Below are positions 38,407-46,975 of a stretch of DNA of 64,000 nucleotides, piece after piece. Positions within the stretch are counted from its first letter, which is position 1. Every line of letters begins with the position of its first letter. Position numbers and translations under genes: made by a program. Location of the stretch: positions 1,101,488 through 1,165,487 of the forward strand of contig NZ_CP054306.1 of the NCBI RefSeq assembly GCF_018282115.1. The letters run 5' to 3'. The notes under the pieces are model-generated. The model was given only the letters and a program-made list of their open reading frames with translations, was not told where the DNA came from and searched no databases. Source of the DNA: Synechocystis sp. PCC 7338 (GTDB lineage: Bacteria; Cyanobacteriota; Cyanobacteriia; Cyanobacteriales; Microcystaceae).

Positions 38407-38991
38407 ATGGTTTTGACTCCCTCCACCATGCTTGCCCTCGGTACCCAAGCGCCGGATTTTTCCCTTGTGGACGTGACCACAGACCAATCCCTAACCCTAG
38501 GGGAAGCCATGGGAGAAAAGGGGCTATTGGTCATGTTCATCTGTTGCCATTGTCCCTTTGTGAAACACATCCAAGCCCAGTTGAGTCAGTTGGGCAAGGA
38601 TTACCAAAACTCCGGCCTAGCCATGGTGGCCATCAGCGCTAACGATGCGGAAAAGTACCCCGATGACGCCCCCTCCGGCTTGAAAAAAATGGCCCAGGAT
38701 TGGGACTATCGCTTCCCGGTGCTATACGACGAAACCCAGGCGATCACCAAAGCCTACCGAGCGGCCTGCACCCCCGACTTCTTTTTGTTTAATGCCCAGG
38801 GTAAATTAGCTTACCGGGGCCAGTTGGACGACAGTCGTCCTAGTAATGGTTTACCCGTGACCGGGGTAGACCTAAGACAGGCGATGGATTTAGTGCTGGC
38901 CGGCAGCCCCGTACCGGCGGAACAAAAACCCAGCATTGGCTGCAACATTAAGTGGAAACCGGGTAATGAACCCAATTATCAAAGCAATTAG
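38407..38991 (+). CDS. Thioredoxin-fold redoxin (AhpC/TSA-like)
   Basis: A 194-residue redoxin with GTQAPDFSLVDV at the start of the fold, the active-site segment FICCHCPFVK near residue 50 (cysteines at C-C-H-C), FPVLYDET, then the cis-proline-containing CTPDFFLFN. The CxCPF-type site and the insert resemble the thioredoxin family proteins of cyanobacteria that also carry a resolving cysteine late in the chain (GCNIKWKPG). Probably a cytosolic peroxidase or thiol reductase; substrate unknown. ATG 38407, divergent from ftsH. Confidence 0.75.
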   Translation: MVLTPSTMLALGTQAPDFSLVDVTTDQSLTLGEAMGEKGLLVMFICCHCPFVKHIQAQLSQLGKDYQNSGLAMVAISANDAEKYPDDAPSGLKKMAQDWDYRFPVLYDETQAITKAYRAACTPDFFLFNAQGKLAYRGQLDDSRPSNGLPVTGVDLRQAMDLVLAGSPVPAEQKPSIGCNIKWKPGNEPNYQSN

Positions 38992-39069
38992 GGAGCCAAA
39001 AATCCAAGGGGGAGTAACCCCTGTGCCAAAATAACGGGAGAGTAATTGTGACAGGGCAAAGGCATTCCG

Positions 39070-41070
39070 GTGGAAAAAGGCAAACTAATTGAATTCCGAC
39101 ATCAAGGAGAACGGCGGTTGGCGGTGGTCGATCGCCCGGACGGTAAAAAGGATTGGGTGGTCATCGACCAACAGGGGCAAAGCCATAAACTAAAGCCCCA
39201 GCGGGTGGAGTACGAAATTCCCGGCGGCCCCTATACCACCGACGATTTGCCTAGTTTTTTAGGGGAAGTGGAACCTTATCTCGACCCTTCTAGTTTGGAG
39301 GTGGCCTGGGAATTGTTAGTGGAAGATGGGGAAAGCATTACCCCGGCGGATTTAGCCCTACTATTATTTTCTGGCCAGAACCCCAGCCAATGCTATGCCG
39401 CCCATGCCCTGCTAGCGGAAGATAAGCTCTACTTCAAACAAAAAGGCGATCGTTACGAACCCCGCCCCAGCGTTCAAATCGAAGAAATTAAACACCAAAT
39501 GCAGGTGCAAGCCCAAAAAGAAGAGGAACAACAGGGCTTTATTGACCGGGTGAACCAAGTCCTAGTCGGAGAAACCGTAACTTGGCAAGGGAGCGATCGC
39601 CTACGGCTAGAGGCCCTGGAGAAATTCATCCTTTTCCCAGACCAAAACCATCGCCAGGCCTTGGATATTTTGCAAAGCCTTGGTAAACCCGGCCGCACCG
39701 ACGAAACCCAAAACCTCCTGATAGAATTAGGCATCTGGCAACGCCATGAAAATCTCTTTTTGCGTCGTAGTGCTTACCCCAACCAATTCCCCGCCAAGGT
39801 ATCTGATGTGGCCCATGCTTACCTAACCAATCCTCCCCCCGACCCCGACCAAGAACGCCTCGATCTAACCGGCTTGAAGACCTACACCATTGACGATGAA
39901 AGCACTTCGGAAATTGATGACGGCCTGAGCGTGGAAACCTTGGCGGACGGCGGCCATCGGCTTTGGATCCATGTGGCTGACCCCACCCGACTGTTGACCC
40001 CCAACGACGAACTAGATTTAGAAGCCCGTAAGCGCAGCACCAGTCTTTACCTCCCCACGGGCATGATTTCCATGTTTCCGCCGGCATTGGCCACGGGGCC
40101 CATGAGCTTACTCCAGGGCCAGCGGTGCGTAGCCCTCAGCTTTGGGGTGATTTTAGACGAAGTCGGAGCGGTGAGGGATTTTACCATTGCCCCCAGTTGG
40201 GTAAAGCCGACCTATCGCCTCACCTATGAGGATGTGGACGAAATGTTGGTGCTGAAAATCCAAGGGGAACCGGAATTGCCCCTACTGGCAGAAGCGGCTA
40301 AAAAACGGGCCCAATGGCGTAAATCCCAGGGGGCCATCACCATCAAAATGCCGGAAGCCATCATCAAGGTCAACGCTGACGAAGAAGTGCAAATATATCT
40401 CCAGGAAACCTCTGTTTCTCGGCAACTGGTGGCGGAAATGATGATCCTAGCCGGGGAGGTGGCGGGCCGTTTTTCCCAAGAGCATGGCATTCCGGTGCCA
40501 TTTCGGGGCCAACCCCAACCAGAATTGCCTTCCGATGAGGAGTTATTATCTTTGCCGCCAGGCCCTGTGCGGGAATGTGCGGTGCGCCGTTGTATGCCCC
40601 GTAGTGAGGTAGGTATTACCCCCAGTCGCCATGCCAGTTTGGGGTTAGACCTCTATTCCCAAGCCACTTCCCCCATCCGTCGCTACACCGATTTGATTAC
40701 CCATTTTCAAATTAAGGCCTATCTGCGGGGGGAACCTTTGCCCTTCTCTGGGGAACAAGTACAGGAAATTTTATATAGCGTTATGCCCTCTTCTAAGGAA
40801 GCCACCCTGGTAGAACGGCAAACTAACCGCTACTGGAGCTTGGAATTTCTGCGGCGCAACATCAATGAGGTCTGGCAGGGAGTAATGCTCCGTTGGTTAC
40901 GGGAGGATGATGGTCTGGGGTTAATTCTCCTGGAAGAGTTGGGACTGGAACTCCCCCACCGGTTTGACCGCCCCATTTCCCCTGGCGATCGCCTGAGCTT
41001 GAAAGTTAGTAATGCCGATCCCCATCGGGACGAAATTCGTTTTCGGGAATTGCTGGCTAACGAAGCCTAA
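39070..41070 (+). CDS. rnb: RNase II/RNase R family exoribonuclease
   Basis: A 666-residue 3'-to-5' exoribonuclease of the RNB family, degrading mRNA in the cytosol. The N-terminal third has winged-helix and cold-shock-like elements. The RNB catalytic domain begins with YTIDDESTSEIDDGLSV, whose acidic residues bind magnesium, and continues with HVADPT and the YSQATSPIRRYTD motif near residue 535. A short S1-like end is present. The start is GTG 39070, right after GCATTCCG and lacking a good ribosome site. It is followed by a 600-bp gap and the taxis operon. Confidence 0.92.
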   Translation: MEKGKLIEFRHQGERRLAVVDRPDGKKDWVVIDQQGQSHKLKPQRVEYEIPGGPYTTDDLPSFLGEVEPYLDPSSLEVAWELLVEDGESITPADLALLLFSGQNPSQCYAAHALLAEDKLYFKQKGDRYEPRPSVQIEEIKHQMQVQAQKEEEQQGFIDRVNQVLVGETVTWQGSDRLRLEALEKFILFPDQNHRQALDILQSLGKPGRTDETQNLLIELGIWQRHENLFLRRSAYPNQFPAKVSDVAHAYLTNPPPDPDQERLDLTGLKTYTIDDESTSEIDDGLSVETLADGGHRLWIHVADPTRLLTPNDELDLEARKRSTSLYLPTGMISMFPPALATGPMSLLQGQRCVALSFGVILDEVGAVRDFTIAPSWVKPTYRLTYEDVDEMLVLKIQGEPELPLLAEAAKKRAQWRKSQGAITIKMPEAIIKVNADEEVQIYLQETSVSRQLVAEMMILAGEVAGRFSQEHGIPVPFRGQPQPELPSDEELLSLPPGPVRECAVRRCMPRSEVGITPSRHASLGLDLYSQATSPIRRYTDLITHFQIKAYLRGEPLPFSGEQVQEILYSVMPSSKEATLVERQTNRYWSLEFLRRNINEVWQGVMLRWLREDDGLGLILLEELGLELPHRFDRPISPGDRLSLKVSNADPHRDEIRFRELLANEA

Positions 41071-41584
41071 ACCAAAGGTTTTTAGTACTCAAAATAACCG
41101 TTAAGCCCCCTCGCCTAATTCATTAACCTGGGGGTCATTTTTAGAATGGTTGAATGGAGCAAAAGACTTTTTTTGCTGACACCGAATTAAAACTCCAGGA
41201 TTTTTTTCATTTCCATAGCTGGGCAAGGAACACCCCCCGGAAAATTAAGGACTGATGCTCTTAAGTGGTAATTACACCGGGGGAATATTAAACAAAAAAA
41301 ATAATTCACAAGTGCTCTTTTTTGGGGACAATTCAAAGTCTGCTTCCCACTTACGTAATTAAAGGTACGTAGCTAAAAGGAATCAAATTCTATGTTAAAC
41401 AGGGGAATTTGGCCATGGCAAATGTAGCAATAGATACTAACAAAGGAATAAGTTTCGCATAGATTGGAATGCAAAAACAATCAAGCATAGCTGGCTAGTG
41501 TACAGATTAGATAGTGCTTGATTTTGGGGAGAGTATGGAGTTAAACTCTACTCGTTGATTTCCGTTGTTCCCACGATAAAAAAG

Positions 41585-41619
41585 TAGTTAACTTAGGATT
41601 AAGGAAATAGTTAACTTAG
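41585..41619. promoter_or_regulatory. 12-bp direct repeat upstream of the taxis operon
   Basis: TAGTTAACTTAG occurs at 41585-41596 and again at 41608-41619, with similar flanks (GGATTAAG and AATTAATA), so centres lie 23 bp apart, about two helical turns. Each contains the palindrome GTTAAC. It stands about 70 bp before ATG 41690. A dimeric regulator bound to one face of the helix is a reasonable guess. The rest of the 41071-41689 gap has no convincing gene; a weak CCCCC/GGGGG hairpin near 41105-41136 could end the rnb transcript. Confidence 0.45.
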
Positions 41620-41689
41620 AATTAATAATAATTGACGGGTTTTACTTCACCCTTGATGGACTTTTTTGCCCAACCGCCATTGTTGTCCT

Positions 41690-42904
41690 ATGCATTCTCC
41701 CCTGTCTTCTTCCCTGGCTACGAACCAGACTCCATTGGAGCTGGCCTATTCCCCGCCGCCTCCCCCTAATGTTATGGAAGCCTCAGCGTCACCGGTTACT
41801 GAAAATCCAAACCTCTATCAGATTTTGCAGAGTCTCATCGCTAATGAGAGTTCGGGTAAGCTCATTGTCCATAGTCGGGCTAACCCTGATGTTCAATGGC
41901 GCATTTATCTTGGCAATGGCCGCATTCACTATGCCGGGAGTGACCAGGGACAACGGGAAAGACTCAATTACCTTTTTCAGCGGTATATTCCCACAAAAAA
42001 TATTCGTCTGGAAGAGCCCATTGCAAGCGACTATCAGTACCTCTGTGAGTTGTGGGATTCTCAACAGTTTTCCTTTCAAGAAATTCGTTCCATTCTGGCC
42101 AAGTTGACCCAGGAAGCGTTGGTACAAATTCTTTCCCTATCCCAGCCCGTGTGTGTGTTTGAAGAAACGGTGGGTTTGGATCGTTTATTGCTCTATCTTG
42201 ATTTCAAGCAGTTGATGCAACCTGCCACCCAGGAGATTAAACATTGGCTCAAGGTCCGTACTGCGCTCAATTCTCCTTTTCAACGGGCGATCGCCGACAA
42301 TGTGGATGCAATTTTGCCTGGACTGTGTAAGCTTGAGCACATCACCAGCGACTTGCTGAACCGCTACCAAAAACTGCCGGAATTGGTGGCACAGGAAATG
42401 TGTGTGTATGAAATTGCCGAATCCCTAAACACCAGCACCCTGAACGTGGCGATCGTTCTCAAAACCCTAGTGGACCAAGGGATCATCTCCATGGGCCCCT
42501 ACGAACCCCAGGAAGAAGATAATCGCCCTGTCATTGCCTGCGTGGATGACAGCCCCTCTATTCAAAGGGTGGTGAGCTTTGCCCTCGAAGCCACGGGCTT
42601 TAAGGTGATCAACATTAAACAGGCCGCCAGTGCCCTAACCACTTTGATGCACGCCAAACCGGCCCTGATTTTAATGGACATCAATATGCCCGACATTGAC
42701 GGCTATCAACTGTGTAGTATTTGCAATAAATCCGAGGCTCTCAAACATATTCCCATTGTGATGTTGACCGGCCGCAGTGGGGTTTTAGACCGGGTAAAGG
42801 CCAAAATGCACGGTTCTGTTGGCTATATTTGCAAGCCCTTCCAGCCCCAGGAATTGGTGGAAACAGTGCAGAGCTTTATTTCCGTTAATCCCATGACGGT
42901 TTAA
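41690..42904 (+). CDS. PatA-type response regulator of the taxis operon (TaxP2/PixG-like)
   Basis: First gene of a chemotaxis-like operon. The 404-residue protein has an N-terminal DUF4388/PatA domain (about 30-290; LYQILQSLIANESSGKLIV at the start) and a C-terminal receiver domain (about 285-400) with acidic ACVDDS, phospho-acceptor in LILMDINMPDIDGY, threonine in VMLTGRS and lysine in CKPF. PatA-type regulators act with type IV pili in surface motility. ATG 41690 is chosen over a TTG 24 bp upstream; ATG 41774 is also possible. It corresponds by order to sll1291 in PCC 6803, from memory. Confidence 0.85.
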   Translation: MHSPLSSSLATNQTPLELAYSPPPPPNVMEASASPVTENPNLYQILQSLIANESSGKLIVHSRANPDVQWRIYLGNGRIHYAGSDQGQRERLNYLFQRYIPTKNIRLEEPIASDYQYLCELWDSQQFSFQEIRSILAKLTQEALVQILSLSQPVCVFEETVGLDRLLLYLDFKQLMQPATQEIKHWLKVRTALNSPFQRAIADNVDAILPGLCKLEHITSDLLNRYQKLPELVAQEMCVYEIAESLNTSTLNVAIVLKTLVDQGIISMGPYEPQEEDNRPVIACVDDSPSIQRVVSFALEATGFKVINIKQAASALTTLMHAKPALILMDINMPDIDGYQLCSICNKSEALKHIPIVMLTGRSGVLDRVKAKMHGSVGYICKPFQPQELVETVQSFISVNPMTV

Positions 42905-43048
42905 CTAATATCACTAACTGCCTGGGGGGAGGTTGAATTGTGGAGTCAAATTTTAAATCTAATGCCTAAACCAGACTCAAATTAATCACCAAGATTGCTG
43001 TCACTAGTTTATGATTATTACCGTTAAGAATTGTCTAGGGAGATACCA

Positions 43049-43414
43049 GTGAAAACTGTTTTAGTTGTGGAAGATACCAAATCTGACCAATTATTGGTTC
43101 AGGGCCTTTTGAAATCCATGGGCACAGAAACGGTCATTTGCAACAATGCTGATGAGGCTCTGGATTGGCTAGACAAAAACAAGGTGCCGGACTTAATCAT
43201 GCTGGACATCGTGATGCCGGATGTTAGTGGTTATGATCTGTGCCGCAAAATTCGCGGCGAATTAGCCCTGGAGGATGTGCCCATTGTTTTCTGCTCCACT
43301 AAAAATGAGGACTATGACCGGTTTTGGGCCCTGCGGCAGGGGGGCAATGCTTACTTAATCAAGCCCTATAGCCCCATCGAGTTAATGAAAACTGTTAAGC
43401 CCTATATTTCCTAA
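43049..43414 (+). CDS. CheY-type response regulator
   Basis: A 121-residue single receiver domain. The acidic pair is VVEDTKSD, the phospho-acceptor lies in LIMLDIVMPDVSGYD, the switch serine in FCSTKNE and the lysine in YLIKPY. GTG 43049 is the start: AGGGAG at 43037-43042 lies six bases before it, and the family fold begins at once with KTVLVVED. An upstream TTG at 43031 would read through the ribosome site. Second gene of the taxis operon; probably carries the signal to the pilus motor. Confidence 0.9.
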   Translation: MKTVLVVEDTKSDQLLVQGLLKSMGTETVICNNADEALDWLDKNKVPDLIMLDIVMPDVSGYDLCRKIRGELALEDVPIVFCSTKNEDYDRFWALRQGGNAYLIKPYSPIELMKTVKPYIS

Positions 43415-43446
43415 AATTTGCCAATGCTGACTATGGTGATGGGGTT

Positions 43447-43914
43447 ATGGTAGAGGACTATTTTTGGATTGACTTAGGCTTGGCCCTGACGGTGGCTATT
43501 CCCTTGACGAAAACTAGGGAGGTATTATCGTTCTCCCTGAGTTCCCTTTGCCTGATTCCTGGGGTGAGACCGGAGTTACTGGGGGTGAGTAATCAACGGG
43601 GAAATCTGCTTTGGGTAATGGATTTGCCCCGCCTATTGTCCCCGGCCACGGCTAAACCCCTCAATTACCGTACCTTGAACAATACTAAGGCGGTGGTGCT
43701 GGTGGGGGAATCTGCTCAGGTGGCGGCGATCGCCGAAGGGTTGAAGGGGATTGTCAGCTTTGAACCGGGGGAAATTAAGCCCCTGCGGGAACCTTTTTTA
43801 TTGGGGGAAGGCAACAAAGATGGGGAAACCATTCTCATTTTGGATGTGGATCAGATTTTTGCTTGGCTCCAGGGTGGTGGTTTTATTAAACCTCTTTATC
43901 CATTGGAGAGATAG
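43447..43914 (+). CDS. CheW-type coupling protein
   Basis: A 155-residue CheW domain protein that links the receptor to the CheA kinase. It shows VAIPLTKTREVL, the GVSNQRGNLLWVMDLPRLL segment typical of the fold and a C-terminal VDQIFAWLQ helix. Starts at ATG 43447, 33 bp after cheY. Third gene of the operon. Confidence 0.85.
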   Translation: MVEDYFWIDLGLALTVAIPLTKTREVLSFSLSSLCLIPGVRPELLGVSNQRGNLLWVMDLPRLLSPATAKPLNYRTLNNTKAVVLVGESAQVAAIAEGLKGIVSFEPGEIKPLREPFLLGEGNKDGETILILDVDQIFAWLQGGGFIKPLYPLER

Positions 43915-44060
43915 GCATTGGGCTCACCTACATTTTTATGCAAATTTTTGCTTGACCTTATCCTTACTTGATCTCCCTTAACAAAGCCTTAATTTTCATC
44001 GTTGATCCTGAAACTGCCCTGACCCATTGCCTAGTTGTTTTTTAATTACTTTTAATTGCC

Positions 44061-46922
44061 ATGGTTAGTATCTCCACTAAACCCCAATTTTCCCAAGAGA
44101 TTCTGGAATTGCAAGCAATGGCCATGGCGGCCCCAGACGATCTGTTTGCCCAGATTGTGCTGGCCGGTGCTTTACAGCAAGAGGGTTTTTGGGAGGAAGC
44201 GGCCCAGTATTATCATCGGGCCCAGGAATTGGACAGTGACGGCATTTATGGAGAAACCATCAGTAAGGCCTTAGCGGAAATTCAACCCCATTTACCAGCG
44301 GTGGAGGAAGTTTCGGCCATTCCCCAACCCTTGTCCGAAGAAGAGAAAAAACAAGCCTATCCGCTGGAAATTCTCATGCTCCAGGAGACGGTTCAAGACA
44401 GACCCGATGATTTAGTCGCCCACATTAGCTTTGCCAGTGCCCTAGAAGCAGGGGGATTTTTAGCCGACGCCCTCCAAGCCTACGAAGATTTGAAAATTAA
44501 GGATGAGGAGGGAATTTTTCACGCTACCTGTGACCAGGCGATCGCCGGCATTGAAGCCCAACTGGCCGACCCCGAGCGAGTTTCCCAGGGCACGGGCTGG
44601 ACAGGAACCCTAAAATACGCCGCCGCCACCGATGACTTAGCTCTAGACGAAGAGCGGTCTAACCTGACGTTGCAAAAACGCTGGTCTAACCTCCCCATTG
44701 CGGCTAAACAATTCACTGCCCTGTTGGTTTCCAGTGCCCTAACCGTAGTTGCAGTGGTGGGCACCGGGATGATGATTGCCATTTCTTCAGGCAGATTCCA
44801 GCTCAAAAATCAAACCCTGGCAGAATTGGTTGTTACCGAGGGTAACTACAACATTAAAATTGACCAGATGAGTTTTGGTTTTCGGGGTCAATCCGATAAC
44901 CTTGCTATTATTCAAGCGGCTCGACTCTATAGCGAAAGGCAAACGATTCCTGCTCCTTTGGCGGCCCAGGTGCGGGGCATTTTGAAAAATGAGGTCGCAT
45001 CGAGGAATATCGAATATGCTACCCTCGTCGGTCAAGATCAAAGAATTATTGCCAGTGCCAATGCCCAACGGAACGGACAAATATTTGACCCCAGCAATCT
45101 TGTGACTCTACGGATGGGTTATCCGGGACAAATTAAATTCAGCACCGTTGTCAGCAAAGAAGAACTAGAAAAGGAATTGCCCCCCGGCATCGAAACACTG
45201 GAGCAGGACAATGCCCTCATTCGCTATACCGTCACCCCTGTGCAGGATCCCCAATCAAAGAAAAACATTGGTACTTTAATTGCTGGGGATGTTGTTAATG
45301 GCAAGGATGTCATTGTGAAAAACACAGTGGACGATTTTGATGGTGGTTACAGTGCGGTTTATTACATAGACCCCAATGGGGAGATTCAATTGGCCACCTC
45401 TAGCCTCAAAACTGGCAGTGGTCAAGCCACAAAAACCTATGAAAATGTTCCCTTCCCAGATTCAGAATTACTGAAAAAGGCCCAAGAAAACCCAGATACT
45501 CCCTTGGTGGGAAGAATTACCGTGGAAGGGGAGCCTTTAACTGTAGCGATTAAAGTTATCAAGGACATTAAGGGTCAACCCTTGGCTCTGATTGTCCGGG
45601 GCACCTCTGAAGTTGAATTTAATGATCTGCTGGAAAGAACTCTTCTACTGCAAATTGGGGTAGGGGCAGTGGCCCTGTTGGTGGCGGCTATTATTGCCTA
45701 TTGGTTAGGAAAAACATTGACAAAACCCCTGAAAAACTTACAGACCACAGCCCGGAAGTTAGGGGAAGGGGACACCGGTGTGCGGGCAGAAGTGGAATCC
45801 AAGGACGAAGTGGGACAACTAGCTGTTACTTTTAACGCTATGGCAGAACAAATTGAGGCTTCCACCCAATCTCTACAGGAAACATCCCTAGAGCGGCAAC
45901 AGGAGGCGGAAAATCAACGGCGCCAAAAAGAAGAACTCCAAGACGGAGTGGTGCGGTTGTTGACGGACATTGAAGAATCTTCCCGGGGGGATTTGACTGT
46001 GCGCAGTTCGGTGGAAGCCGGGGCAGTGGGGGCGATCGCCGATGCCTTCAATGCTACTTTGGCGGGGTTGAGAAAACTGGTTAAACAGGTGGTGGATACA
46101 GCAACGGAGGTAAGTGGCCAGGCCCAGGAAGATAGTGAGGAAATCACCAATTTGTCTGACAATGCCCTGGAGCAGGCCCGGGCTCTGGAATCGGCCACGG
46201 CTTCGGTGGCGGAAATGGCCCAATCCATTGAGTCCGTAGCTAAAAGTACCCAAACGGCAGCGGCGATCGCCAAACAGGGTAACGAAGCGGCCCAACAGGG
46301 GCAAAACACCATGGACCAAACGGTGGACAGTATCTATAAGGTGCGGGGACGGGTAGCAGAAATTTCTAAAAAATCAAAACGATTGGCGGAGTCTTCCCTG
46401 GAAATTTCCAAAATTGTCGGGATTATTTCCGGCATCTCCGAAAAAACGAACTTGTTGGCTTTTAACGCCTCCATTGAAGCCGCTCGGGCAGGGGAAAACG
46501 GTCAGGGCTTCCGGATTGTTGCCGATGAGGTACGGCGTCTAGCAGAAATGGTCACCCTTTCTGCCCAGGAAATCGAACAGGTAATTCTGAGCATCCAAGA
46601 AGAAACTTCCCAAATGAGCCAACTAATGGAAGAAAGCACCAACGAGGTGGTCACCGGCACCCAACTGGTGCAAAAAACCAAGGAAACGCTACAAAACCTA
46701 GCTCAGATTAGTGAAGAAATTGACACGGTACTTGACTCCATTTCTCGCAACACCGAGTCCCAACGGTTGGCCTCCCAGACGGTGACAGAAACGGTACAGA
46801 ACGTAGCCAGTGTGGCGAAATCCACCTCCGATAAATCTCAGCAGGTGTCCCAATCCCTCCAGTCCTTGGCTAAAACCGCTGTGGAACTACAAACCGCCGC
46901 AGGTAAATTCAAAGTGGAATAA
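44061..46922 (+). CDS. Methyl-accepting chemotaxis/phototaxis receptor with N-terminal TPR-like region
   Basis: A 953-residue receptor. Residues 1-180 are cytosolic and contain two helical repeats ([30 protein letters not shown], in parts, and again with [18 protein letters not shown]). TM1 spans about 217-240, a Cache-like extracytoplasmic sensor about 241-525, TM2 about 528-552. HAMP follows ([14 protein letters not shown]), then the signalling domain (about 660-953) with the hairpin tip [19 protein letters not shown]. No bilin-binding GAF domain is present, unlike PixJ. The signal is therefore likely a solute or membrane state. Position matches sll1294 of the tax2 locus. Confidence 0.92.
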   Translation: MVSISTKPQFSQEILELQAMAMAAPDDLFAQIVLAGALQQEGFWEEAAQYYHRAQELDSDGIYGETISKALAEIQPHLPAVEEVSAIPQPLSEEEKKQAYPLEILMLQETVQDRPDDLVAHISFASALEAGGFLADALQAYEDLKIKDEEGIFHATCDQAIAGIEAQLADPERVSQGTGWTGTLKYAAATDDLALDEERSNLTLQKRWSNLPIAAKQFTALLVSSALTVVAVVGTGMMIAISSGRFQLKNQTLAELVVTEGNYNIKIDQMSFGFRGQSDNLAIIQAARLYSERQTIPAPLAAQVRGILKNEVASRNIEYATLVGQDQRIIASANAQRNGQIFDPSNLVTLRMGYPGQIKFSTVVSKEELEKELPPGIETLEQDNALIRYTVTPVQDPQSKKNIGTLIAGDVVNGKDVIVKNTVDDFDGGYSAVYYIDPNGEIQLATSSLKTGSGQATKTYENVPFPDSELLKKAQENPDTPLVGRITVEGEPLTVAIKVIKDIKGQPLALIVRGTSEVEFNDLLERTLLLQIGVGAVALLVAAIIAYWLGKTLTKPLKNLQTTARKLGEGDTGVRAEVESKDEVGQLAVTFNAMAEQIEASTQSLQETSLERQQEAENQRRQKEELQDGVVRLLTDIEESSRGDLTVRSSVEAGAVGAIADAFNATLAGLRKLVKQVVDTATEVSGQAQEDSEEITNLSDNALEQARALESATASVAEMAQSIESVAKSTQTAAAIAKQGNEAAQQGQNTMDQTVDSIYKVRGRVAEISKKSKRLAESSLEISKIVGIISGISEKTNLLAFNASIEAARAGENGQGFRIVADEVRRLAEMVTLSAQEIEQVILSIQEETSQMSQLMEESTNEVVTGTQLVQKTKETLQNLAQISEEIDTVLDSISRNTESQRLASQTVTETVQNVASVAKSTSDKSQQVSQSLQSLAKTAVELQTAAGKFKVE

Positions 46923-46975
46923 TCAAAATTTTTTAATGCTTCGTCCAAACGCCTAACTCTCCATTTGGTCAACGT

